A stretch of 6,685 bases of DNA from positions 1-6,685 of the forward strand of contig PMBY01000255.1 in NCBI GenBank assembly GCA_003153875.1. The letters run 5' to 3'. A program made the position numbers and the translations under genes. The stretch comes from Myxococcales bacterium. Lineage in GTDB: Bacteria; Myxococcota; Polyangia; Fen-1088. This document shows positions 1-6,115 of this stretch, piece after piece. Below the pieces are notes generated by a model. That model made no database searches. It was not told where the DNA came from and was given only the letters and a program-made list of their open reading frames with translations. The stretch's first letter is position 1; each line of letters begins with the position of its first letter.

Positions 1-836
1 CAGCGGAACTGCTGCGCCTTGAAGGCCGACATCTCGACCGGCAATTCCGCGGGCGCCTCGATCTCGGGCAGGTATACAAAGCGCCAGCCGCGCAGTTGCG
101 CCCGGTACGACAGGTCCATGTCCTCGGTCAGGGTGTCGTGGTGCCAGCCACCCGCATCCACGATGGCGGAGCGGCGCCACATGCCGGCCGTGCCGTTGAA
201 GTTGAAAAAGCGGCCCGAGCGGTTGCGCGCGGCATGCTCCATGATGAAGTGCCCGTTGAGCATCAGCGCCTGCGCCTCGGTGAGCGACGAGAAATCGCGG
301 TTAATGTGCTCCCAGCGGCACTGCACCACCGCCACGGAAGGGTCGACGAAGTGGTGCACGGTGCGCTCCAGGATGTCGGGCTTGGGCAAAAAGTCGGCGT
401 CGAAAATCATCACCAACTCGCCTTTGGCCGTGCGCAGCCCGTTCTCCAGAGCCCCCGCCTTGAATCCGGTGCGATCCGTGCGGTGCACGTACTCGATGTC
501 CAGATCGGGATGGTGGCTCTTCAGGACCGCGATCGCGCGCAGGCAGATTTCCTGCGTCTCGTCGGTGGAATCGTCGAGCACCTGAATCTGAAAACGATCA
601 CGGGGATAGCGAATGGTCGCCACCGACTCAAGCAGGCGCTCAACCACGTACATTTCGTTGAACAGCGGAAGCTGCACCGTGACCGCGGGTAGCTCGGCGT
701 ACTGACCCTTGGCCTGCGGCTGCCTATCGCGGTGCTTGTAGTAGAGAAACACCAGCAGGGAACGGTGGAATCCGTAGACCGCGAGGGCCAGCAAGATCAC
801 GAGGTAGGACGCTGTCAGGACACCGGGGACATCCAT
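1..836 (-). CDS. Family 2 glycosyltransferase, cellulose/glucomannan synthase-like, membrane-anchored (C-terminus beyond window)
   Basis: Translating the minus strand from the ATG at 836 gives 278 codons before the window edge. Residues ~8-31 form a hydrophobic membrane segment, followed by a cytosolic GT-A domain. The processive GT2 signatures are present: the first Asp pair in LDDSTDET (D88-D89), KAGAL (~126-130), the metal-binding DAD (D146, D148), the TED catalytic-base motif (237-239), and QQFR at 275-278, whose next codon begins TG and so fits the Q-x-x-R-W motif. VQCRWEHINRDFS (~171-183) and FNGTAG resemble bacterial and plant CslA/CESA-type enzymes. Family members polymerise beta-linked hexoses (glucan or mannan) from nucleotide sugars and usually carry further C-terminal membrane helices, which would lie outside the window. 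The start is well fixed: upstream in frame there is no other ATG, GTG or TTG before a stop at 894-896. No clear Shine-Dalgarno is seen. The exact product cannot be told from sequence; an exopolysaccharide or cell-surface glycan is likely. Confidence 0.93.
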   Translation of the reverse strand, partial: MDVPGVLTASYLVILLALAVYGFHRSLLVFLYYKHRDRQPQAKGQYAELPAVTVQLPLFNEMYVVERLLESVATIRYPRDRFQIQVLDDSTDETQEICLRAIAVLKSHHPDLDIEYVHRTDRTGFKAGALENGLRTAKGELVMIFDADFLPKPDILERTVHHFVDPSVAVVQCRWEHINRDFSSLTEAQALMLNGHFIMEHAARNRSGRFFNFNGTAGMWRRSAIVDAGGWHHDTLTEDMDLSYRAQLRGWRFVYLPEIEAPAELPVEMSAFKAQQFR

Positions 837-869
837 CGCGCTTGAAGGTAGGACGCCAATTGTCTCGCG

Positions 870-897
870 ATTGTAATCTTGTGTGGTTTCTTGTCAG
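870..897 (-). promoter_or_regulatory. Candidate housekeeping-type promoter of the GT2 gene
   Basis: On the minus strand, CTGACA (897-892) and TACAAT (875-870) each match 5 of 6 positions of the sigma-70 -35 and -10 consensus, with a 16-base spacer. The predicted transcription start would lie near 863, giving a leader of roughly 25-30 bases before the ATG at 836. It begins about 10 bases past the stop of the gltX tail relic, so the glycosyltransferase gene probably has its own promoter and does not depend on read-through from the lipoprotein gene. This is a motif match only. Confidence 0.5.
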
Positions 898-906
898 AGA
901 CATGGG

Positions 907-1013
907 TCAGGCCTTGGCCTTCTTGAGAACGTTGGCGCACAGGCGCACCGCCGGCGGGTCATGTCCCGACCCAGCACGGACAGGATTTCAAACAGCGGCG
1001 GCGTGGCCTTGCG
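907..1013 (-). pseudogene. Relic of a gltX 3' end (last ~36 codons, frameshifted)
   Basis: On the minus strand this stretch matches the 3' end of the intact gltX at 2727-2834 with about 92 of 108 positions identical by hand alignment, including the position of the TGA stop (909-907). Before the frameshift it reads [19 protein letters not shown], against [19 protein letters not shown] in the intact gene. One base is then missing in the Arg-rich stretch around 945-957, after which the frame of LKKAK and the stop is restored only by adding the base back. Many substitutions are silent (TTC/TTT, GGC/GGT, CTA/CTG), so this copy evolved under selection as a coding sequence before it broke. It has no start of its own and cannot make a synthetase. 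It lies directly after the lipoprotein stop codon and just before the GT2 promoter, where the tail of an ancestral gltX upstream of the GT2 gene would be expected. Confidence 0.85.
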
Positions 1014-1019
1014 TGCCGC

Positions 1020-2375
1020 CTATCCGCCATCGCACGAAATGCACTTCGAGGTCAGGCTGTCGCAACGGCCGTGGTAGCCGGAGCACTCGAGCGGCGCGCC
1101 GGTGCAGGCGGCCCCTTGTGCTTTCTGGGCGTGGCAAGTGCCTGAGCCTGCGACACTGGCGGCATCACAATACAAGCCGCCCTGGCAGGAGACATATTCG
1201 CCCAGGATCGTCCCACACGGGTCACCCTCCACGCCGAAGTGATCGGTGCAGATGCCGGCCGCCGTGCAGTAGCTCTCCGCCGTGCACTCTTGGTTGCCGG
1301 GGATGCACGTGGCCCCATTCGGCTTCGCCGGCGAGCAGGTCCGGTTGCCGCTCGGCCCGGTGCAGCTGGTTCCCCATCCGCATTCGTAGTGATAGTTACA
1401 CGGGCCCGATGTCGGGCGCAGTTGGCAGACGCCAGCGACCGTGGTGGAACCGCCCACGCAGTCAGTGGGCGATAGGCATTCCGAGCCACCCGGCCCCTCG
1501 CAGGACTGACCCGCGCCGACTCTCGCGACGCATTTTCCCGGGGTGGAACCGAACATGTCTGCATTGCACGTAGTTCCGGGTTTGCACTGTTGCCCATTCC
1601 ACGGGCAGGGCGCGCCCTCGTCCAAGTACGGCAGACAGGTGCCGGTGCACGAGTTCGAAACGCCACCTTCGTCGCAGTACCCACCGTCCGCGCATTCGAT
1701 GGCTGCGGTGTCCGGGGTGATAATCGAACACGCGCCACCCAGCGGCACCTGAGGGACCAGCGCGAGCCCACAGGGCGGCCCCAGGCTGGAGGACGACTGC
1801 CCCGCTTCGCAGTCAGCGGCCGTCGGTGTCCAGGCCGCCAATGCGGAAAGGCACGCGGCGCCGGCCGCGGGGTCGTACAGGACGCGCCCCGCGGCGACGG
1901 ACTTGAGGATGCGCCCGCAGGTCATCGCGGTGAGCGACTGCAGCCAGACTGGCGGCGGCAGCGCGGATGAAACACCGTCGCGGACGTTGGCGCACGTCCA
2001 GACAAGCGGGTACATGTAGCCGTAGAAGCCAAAACAGAAGCTCTGGGCGGTGGCGGCGCTCAGGATTCCCGCATCGGGAAGATTGCTGCTGCCCGTGTTC
2101 TTCCCGCCCGCACTGCCGCCGCCGCCTGTGCTGCTTCCACCCGTGCCGCCGATGCCGCTGGTGTTGTTCCCGCCCGCGCCGCCGCCTTGGTTCTGGGCAT
2201 CAGGGGCGGCGGCAGCGTCGTGGATCTGTGGGCCGCCATCGGTGGCGCCGAGGTGTCCGAGTTCAGTCGAACTTCCCGAGCAGCCAGCTACCAGCAAAGT
2301 CGTCAAGGATGTCGTGAGAAAACACCAGGAGAAGCATTTGTTGGTCATGCTCGGCTTAGTGGGTGCAAGGCTCAT
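1020..2375 (-). CDS. Cysteine-rich predicted lipoprotein with glycine-rich linker
   Basis: The 451-residue product starts with a signal sequence ending in the lipobox LVAGC (28-32), so the mature protein would be lipidated on C32 and tethered to the envelope. A low-complexity Gly/Ser/Asn linker (~64-99) follows. From ~110 to the end the protein holds 36 cysteines by hand count, an even number that fits extensive disulfide bonding outside the cytoplasm. Recurring units such as YCD...C...GAPC and C...G.TC resemble the cysteine-rich (Dickkopf-N-like) repeats of many uncharacterised Myxococcota surface proteins. The function is unknown; adhesion, ligand binding or surface scaffolding are guesses. 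The ATG at 2375 has a weak GTGAG five bases upstream; an internal ATG at 2348 (MTNKCF) would give a more typical short signal peptide and is an alternative start. The TAG stop (1022-1020) abuts the gltX relic, so the C-terminus may have been set by the junction. The linker DNA (~2080-2200) is an imperfect GCC/GCG-rich triplet tract. Confidence 0.85.
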   Translation of the reverse strand: MSLAPTKPSMTNKCFSWCFLTTSLTTLLVAGCSGSSTELGHLGATDGGPQIHDAAAAPDAQNQGGGAGGNNTSGIGGTGGSSTGGGGSAGGKNTGSSNLPDAGILSAATAQSFCFGFYGYMYPLVWTCANVRDGVSSALPPPVWLQSLTAMTCGRILKSVAAGRVLYDPAAGAACLSALAAWTPTAADCEAGQSSSSLGPPCGLALVPQVPLGGACSIITPDTAAIECADGGYCDEGGVSNSCTGTCLPYLDEGAPCPWNGQQCKPGTTCNADMFGSTPGKCVARVGAGQSCEGPGGSECLSPTDCVGGSTTVAGVCQLRPTSGPCNYHYECGWGTSCTGPSGNRTCSPAKPNGATCIPGNQECTAESYCTAAGICTDHFGVEGDPCGTILGEYVSCQGGLYCDAASVAGSGTCHAQKAQGAACTGAPLECSGYHGRCDSLTSKCISCDGG

Positions 2376-2381
2376 GAATTC

Positions 2382-2701
2382 TCACTCGCCATCAAACACG
2401 ATGGCCTTGATTCGTGCGCGGTAGGGACTTCCGGGATAGGCCCGCAGAAAGGTACGGGCTCGCTCACCTGCGGCGGCGCGAAGAGCCGGAATGGCCGCCT
2501 GGGCTTCGATGGTGAGCGCCTCGCGCTCCTGCGCAAGTGCGGTTGTTCCCGGCGCGCCGTCGCGAAGCAGGTGAAGTGCATGGGCTGGCTCGCCAGATCG
2601 AACGCAACACTCTGCATGGGAGACGCGCGTACAGACCCAGGAATCGCAGCCAGCGCAATGCCAACTCCCACGGCCAAAGGGCGCAATGACCAACCAGTCA
2701 C
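2382..2701 (-). pseudogene. Frameshifted small secreted protein gene (TPR/YfiO-like C-terminal motif)
   Basis: Two overlapping reading frames each carry half of what looks like one protein. From a GTG at 2701, frame one gives a convincing signal peptide (MTGWSLRPLAVGVGIALAA, then a VRAS-P cleavage-like site), but after ~45 residues turns into an Arg/Pro/Ser-rich non-coding-like string. A second frame, ending at the TGA at 2382, has an implausible N-terminus but from ~2615 onwards reads SGEPAHALHLLRDGAPG, then LAQEREALTIEAQ and RARTFLRAYPGSPYRARI. That pattern (paired helices, EREAL, RAxxFLxxYPGSP) matches small secreted or YfiO-like proteins I recall from myxobacterial genomes, often near sigma-factor/FecR genes. 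A frameshift or small indel around 2600-2650 best explains this. It begins 25 bases after the gltX stop, and the second frame ends 6 bases before the lipoprotein start. A real sequence error is possible; if so, this is an intact gene of ~105 residues. Confidence 0.6.
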
Positions 2702-2726
2702 GGATTTCCAATAATCCGATCGGCCG

Positions 2727-2834
2727 TCATGGCTTGGCCTTCTTGAGAAAATCGGCGCATAGACGCAAACGGCGTCTGGTCATGTCCCGGCCCAGCACGG
2801 ACAGGGTTTCGAACAGCGGCGGCGTGGCCCTGCG
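2727..2834 (-). repeat. Direct repeat copy B: 3' end of intact gltX (partner 907-1013)
   Basis: This is the last 36 codons, including the stop, of the functional gltX. The same sequence in the same orientation recurs at 907-1013 with about 85% identity and a single-base gap. Homology stops abruptly on the 3' side: the bases following each stop codon are unrelated (2702-2726 versus 880-906). On the 5' side it fades within a few bases of 1019. The pair brackets ~1.7 kb holding the lipoprotein gene and the broken small gene. Confidence 0.85.
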
Positions 2835-4169
2835 GGCGGTGGCGGCCAGGCGCATGACCATGAACAGCTCCTTGACGTCCCACACCGCTTTCTCGGCAAA
2901 GGCGCGCGCCATAGCTTCCAGCGCCGGCGGTGAAAAGTCGCGCTGGACATCCAACGCCTCGATGAGGCCGAGCAGACACTCGGCCACGTCCTTGGCGGTG
3001 CGATTGGCGGGAACCAGTTCCTTCAGCCAAGGCGCGTGGTCGACATCGCCCGAGAAGAAGAACTCGGTCATGGGCACAAACTCGTCCAGCCGCTGGATGC
3101 GCTTGCGCACCAGTGGCACCAGGGATTTCAGATACTCGTCCGAAAGTCGCCATTCGCGCAGCCGCGCCACGATGCCGTCGTCGTCCAGGGCACGCAGGTA
3201 GTCCGCGTTCACGGCCGACAGCTTGACCAGGTCGAAAACCGGCCCGCCCAGGCTGATGCGATCGAAGGTGAACGCCTCGATCATCTCGGGCAGGGTGAAC
3301 TTCTCGCGATCGCCCGCAATCGACCAGCCCATGGTGCCCAGGTAGTTGAGCAACGCCTCGGGCAGAAAGCCGGCCGCGCGGTAATAGTCGAGCGACACGG
3401 GATTCTTGCGCTTGGAAATCTTGGACTTGTCAGCGTTGCGCAGGAGCGGCATGTGGACCCATTCGGGCGCGGTCCAGCCGAAGGCGCTGTACAGCACCAC
3501 GTGCTTGGGCGTGGAGGTCAGCCACTCCTCGGCGCGGATGACGTGGGTGATGCCCATCAGGTGATCGTCGACGACATTGGCCAAATGGTAGGTGGGAAAC
3601 CCGTCGGTTTTCATCAGGATCTGATCGTCGATCTGGGTGTTCTCGAAGTGCACGGGGCCGCGCAGACGATCCACCACGGTAGTCTGGCCCGTTTTCGGCA
3701 TGGCCAGACGGACGACAAAGGGCTCGCCCGCGGCGGCCCGCGCCTCCGAGCTGGCCTGGTCCAGACCGCGACAGTGGCCGTCGTAGCCCATGAAGCCCGA
3801 CTTGCCCTTCTGCTCGGCGCGCAGCTTGTCCAAGCGCTCGGCCGTGCAGAAGCAGCGGTAGGCCGCGCCCGCGGCGACCAGCTTGGCAACTTCGCGTCGG
3901 TAGATGTCCGCGCGCTCGGATTGGCGATAGGGGCCGTGGGGACCGCCCACGTCGGGCCCTTCGTCCCAGGAAAGCCCCACCCAGCGCAAGGCGCGCAGGA
4001 TGGCCGCCTCGGACTCCGGCGTCGAGCGCGTGCGGTCGGTATCCTCGATGCGCAAGATGAATTGCCCGCCGTGATGTTTGGCGAACACGTAGTTGAACAA
4101 GGCAATGTAGGCGGTCCCCACATGGGGATCGCCGGTCGGGGAAGGCGCTATGCGAACACGTACGGTCAT
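2727..4169 (-). CDS. gltX: Glutamyl-tRNA synthetase
   Basis: This class I aminoacyl-tRNA synthetase charges tRNA-Glu with glutamate in the cytoplasm. The 480-residue product has normal family length. The N-terminal Rossmann domain opens with [16 protein letters not shown], whose HVGT (16-19) is the HIGH signature, and [10 protein letters not shown] (39-48) is the glutamate-binding block. CFC (106-108), Y129 and C133 form a zinc-binding-type insertion as in many bacterial GluRS. KISKRKN (250-256) is the KMSKS loop. The remaining ~200 residues are the helical anticodon-binding region, ending in [20 protein letters not shown]. The ATG at 4169 is supported because the family begins within a few residues of the first conserved strand; no clear Shine-Dalgarno precedes it. 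The last ~36 codons also occur as a relic at 907-1013, so the C-terminus may be a recombinant allele. Whether it is discriminating or also charges tRNA-Gln cannot be told here. Confidence 0.97.
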   Translation of the reverse strand: MTVRVRIAPSPTGDPHVGTAYIALFNYVFAKHHGGQFILRIEDTDRTRSTPESEAAILRALRWVGLSWDEGPDVGGPHGPYRQSERADIYRREVAKLVAAGAAYRCFCTAERLDKLRAEQKGKSGFMGYDGHCRGLDQASSEARAAAGEPFVVRLAMPKTGQTTVVDRLRGPVHFENTQIDDQILMKTDGFPTYHLANVVDDHLMGITHVIRAEEWLTSTPKHVVLYSAFGWTAPEWVHMPLLRNADKSKISKRKNPVSLDYYRAAGFLPEALLNYLGTMGWSIAGDREKFTLPEMIEAFTFDRISLGGPVFDLVKLSAVNADYLRALDDDGIVARLREWRLSDEYLKSLVPLVRKRIQRLDEFVPMTEFFFSGDVDHAPWLKELVPANRTAKDVAECLLGLIEALDVQRDFSPPALEAMARAFAEKAVWDVKELFMVMRLAATARRATPPLFETLSVLGRDMTRRRLRLCADFLKKAKP

Positions 4170-4477
4170 GATGGGAGCTTAGACTTGACGGCCGGGACGC
4201 GACAGTCAAGGGCCGAGAGCGCCGCCGCCTGGGATTCGCCGTGCCTGACCTGCCGGCAGGAGTACGGTATGGTTGCGCCTTTTCGGGTGTCGCATGGCCA
4301 TCCTTCTGGCCGGTTCAGCCTGCGACCTCGTGCGAGCGAGCAGCACTCCTCGTGTGTTTGTGCAGTCCATTCATTCGTGCGTGCGGTAGATCGTGGAAAA
4401 CTGGCAAGCCGTCTGATATTAGGAGCAAGAGTTTGTTCGAGCGCATCGGGTTGGAAGCCCTCGCGGGCACTTGAGCC
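4170..4477. other. 308-base divergent intergenic region
   Basis: This gap separates the divergent starts of gltX (minus) and the membrane protein gene (plus) and should hold both promoters. No credible gene, tRNA or terminator was seen. Candidate promoter elements are all weak. On the plus strand, TGGAAA (4394-4399) and TATTAG (4417-4422) have a 17-base spacer; CTGACC (4245-4250) and TATGGT (4268-4273) also have a 17-base spacer. On the minus strand TTGACT (4209-4204) could be a -35 for gltX, but no good -10 follows. Each hexamer with a partner matches only about four of six consensus positions, so none is called separately. Confidence 0.5.
4249..4260. repeat. Perfect 12-base palindrome CCTGCCGGCAGG
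   Basis: CCTGCCGGCAGG is a perfect inverted repeat with no spacer, placed between the divergent genes. It falls within the spacer of one weak plus-strand promoter candidate (4245-4273), a place where a dimeric regulator could bind. In high-GC DNA a GC-only palindrome of this length can arise by chance, so the operator role is speculative. Confidence 0.3.
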
Positions 4478-6097
4478 ATGAAACATCCACGTTTGGCCCT
4501 TTCTCTCGCCGTTCTCTGCGTTGTACTGGCGGCTTTCTTTGAAAGCCGCCTGCCCTACACCTTTGCCGAACAAAACCAACCACCCGCAGCGAGCTTTCTC
4601 GGCCAGGTGGCCCACACCACCGACCAGAACATGTATTTCTCGTTCATCCGTCAGGCCTACGACGGAAACGTCCTCTTCAATAATCGCCTGACCGCGACAC
4701 CCAACTCCGGCGCATTCGTCAATCTTCAGTTTCTCGCCGTCGGGCGAGTCATGCGCCTGTTTCATCTTTCGGAGAACGCCGTCTACCAGGTGTGGCGCTT
4801 TGCCGGGGTCCTCTTCTTGACCCTCGGCTTCACCTTTCTTTCCCTGGTTGCTCTGCCCAGCCTCTCGAAACGGGTGGTTTCCTTGTGCGTGTTCATTTTC
4901 GGTGGCGGGTTCGGAGCGCTCTTTTCGCTCGCGGCCAACTACGGTCTTCTCTCTCGCGAGGCCGCGTTCAGACTGACGCCAGACCTCTGGTCCGGCCTGC
5001 TTCCTTTCCAGCAGCTCATGTGCAACCCGCACTTCTCCCTGCCCCATGGGCTCATGCTCATCGGGTGTGCGCTGTTTCTCCTGGCGGAGACGCGCGATCA
5101 ATCCGTGTGGCTCTACGTCGCCTCGGGAGTAATCTTCCTCGTCAATGGATTTGTCCGACCCTACGACCTCATCTCGCTCGCGGTCGTGATCCCTGTCTTT
5201 ATCGCCACCGAGGCTATCCGGCGCTTTGATTGGCGCGCCGGCGCGTTGCGCGCTATCCCGCTCGCGATTGCGTCGCCGGCGCTGGTGTATTCAATCTGGC
5301 TGTTTGAATACCATCCGATTTTCAAATACTGGTCGCAACAGGGCCACAATATCCAGTTTATGCCCCCGCCGCATATTCAGATGCTCGCCTATGGCAGCAT
5401 CGGCCTGCTGGCCATTGCGAGAATTCTTCAGTTCAGGAGCAATCCGCTGTCCCCGGTAGAGCGATTTCTTCTGGTCTGGTTCGTCGGGATCTTCTTTTGC
5501 GTTCATCTGGGCAGCATTTTTCCTGCGCTCGGGTTCAGTCCTCAAAACTGCATCCCGCTCTTTGCGCCGCTGGTGCTGTTCGCCTTCTCACTGCGTTTGC
5601 CTCTACGAGGCTTCCGCCGCGGACTGTTCATTGCTGTGGTCGCCGTTCTGCTGGCTATTGGCAATGTCGGCGGCCTGGCCCATGCTTGGCGGCCGTTCTT
5701 CAGCCCGGCCGACGCTAACAACTACTACGCCAGCACTGACGAAACGACAGCGCTTGGCTGGCTTGACAAGAACCTACAGCCAGGAGCCGTAGTGCTGGCG
5801 GTTCCGCCAGTTTCCGGACGCATCAGCAAGTACACCAGCGCCTCGTCACTGGTCGGCCATCACAGCGTAACTCCACACTACAGCGCCATACTGGCGCATG
5901 TCCGGCGCCTGTTTGCGGCCCGTCAGTTCACGCCTTTCGAACACCGCACGCTGCGCGAACTGGGGGCCGACTATCTCTTTGTCGGCCCCCAGGAACAGCG
6001 TCTGCTTGGATTTGATCCGAATGCGGCGCCGGGCCTTACGCGAGTTTTTGCCCAAGGAAGCGTGGCGATCTACAAAGTCGAATCGCAGGCCGAGTGA
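4478..6097 (+). CDS. Polytopic membrane protein, GT-C glycosyltransferase-like
   Basis: The 539-residue product begins with a hydrophobic helix (~6-21), then a periplasmic-type loop with HTTDQNMYFSFIRQAYDG (~46-63). In GT-C enzymes an acidic residue in this first loop is catalytic, making D49 a candidate. Several hydrophobic helices follow (~108-128, 133-155, 190-204, 210-224, 231-247, 256-275, 303-316, 328-350, 358-373, 382-400). The GFVRPYDLISL stretch (224-234) and the SQQG...FMPPPHIQMLAYG stretch (~286-306) recall a broad family of predicted membrane glycosyltransferases that I recognise only by pattern. From ~415 on is a soluble domain (ALGWLDKNLQPGAVVLA, LGADYLFVG, AIYKV) typical of the extracytoplasmic C-terminus of such proteins. 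They usually move sugars from polyprenyl-phosphate carriers onto lipids, glycans or proteins; donor and acceptor are unknown. The start is the first ATG after an in-frame stop region, with only a weak GAG upstream. Codon third positions appear less GC-biased than in gltX. Confidence 0.75.
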   Translation: MKHPRLALSLAVLCVVLAAFFESRLPYTFAEQNQPPAASFLGQVAHTTDQNMYFSFIRQAYDGNVLFNNRLTATPNSGAFVNLQFLAVGRVMRLFHLSENAVYQVWRFAGVLFLTLGFTFLSLVALPSLSKRVVSLCVFIFGGGFGALFSLAANYGLLSREAAFRLTPDLWSGLLPFQQLMCNPHFSLPHGLMLIGCALFLLAETRDQSVWLYVASGVIFLVNGFVRPYDLISLAVVIPVFIATEAIRRFDWRAGALRAIPLAIASPALVYSIWLFEYHPIFKYWSQQGHNIQFMPPPHIQMLAYGSIGLLAIARILQFRSNPLSPVERFLLVWFVGIFFCVHLGSIFPALGFSPQNCIPLFAPLVLFAFSLRLPLRGFRRGLFIAVVAVLLAIGNVGGLAHAWRPFFSPADANNYYASTDETTALGWLDKNLQPGAVVLAVPPVSGRISKYTSASSLVGHHSVTPHYSAILAHVRRLFAARQFTPFEHRTLRELGADYLFVGPQEQRLLGFDPNAAPGLTRVFAQGSVAIYKVESQAE

Positions 6098-6115
6098 TCC
6101 GGGTTGCGGCAGAGC

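Noticed and set aside
19..692. Plus-strand open frames of 188 and 198 codons at the left edge
   Set aside because: Both are antisense to the glycosyltransferase gene, which carries all the expected catalytic motifs on the minus strand.
997..1020. Possible terminator hairpin after the lipoprotein gene (GGCGGC/GCCGCC, 6-base stem)
   Set aside because: The stem is short, the loop is about 12 bases, no T-run follows, and the sequence is explained as gltX-derived coding relic.
2080..2200. GCC/GCG-rich triplet tract that might be a tandem repeat
   Set aside because: It encodes the Gly/Ser/Asn linker of the lipoprotein; units are irregular and explained by protein composition.
907..2834. The bracketed segment as a classical transposon or integrative element
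   Set aside because: No transposase, integrase, terminal inverted repeats or short target-site duplication can be seen; the flanking repeat is a diverged gene tail rather than an exact att site.
3036..4481. Long plus-strand open frame of 481 codons opposite gltX
   Set aside because: It is the antisense of a clearly real glutamyl-tRNA synthetase gene; the predicted protein is a low-complexity Gly/Ala/Val/His/Gln-rich string with no recognisable domain. Long antisense frames are common in high-GC DNA.
4166..5101. Minus-strand open frame of 311 codons ending in an ATGA overlap with the gltX start
   Set aside because: It runs antisense to the N-terminal part of the membrane protein and through the intergenic region. 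Its charged Glu/Lys/Gly-rich sequence is the usual mirror of a hydrophobic protein, and the overlap with gltX looks coincidental.
6098..6115. Bidirectional terminator between the convergent genes
   Set aside because: Only 18 bases separate the stop codons and no inverted repeat with a T-run is visible there or just inside the gene ends.
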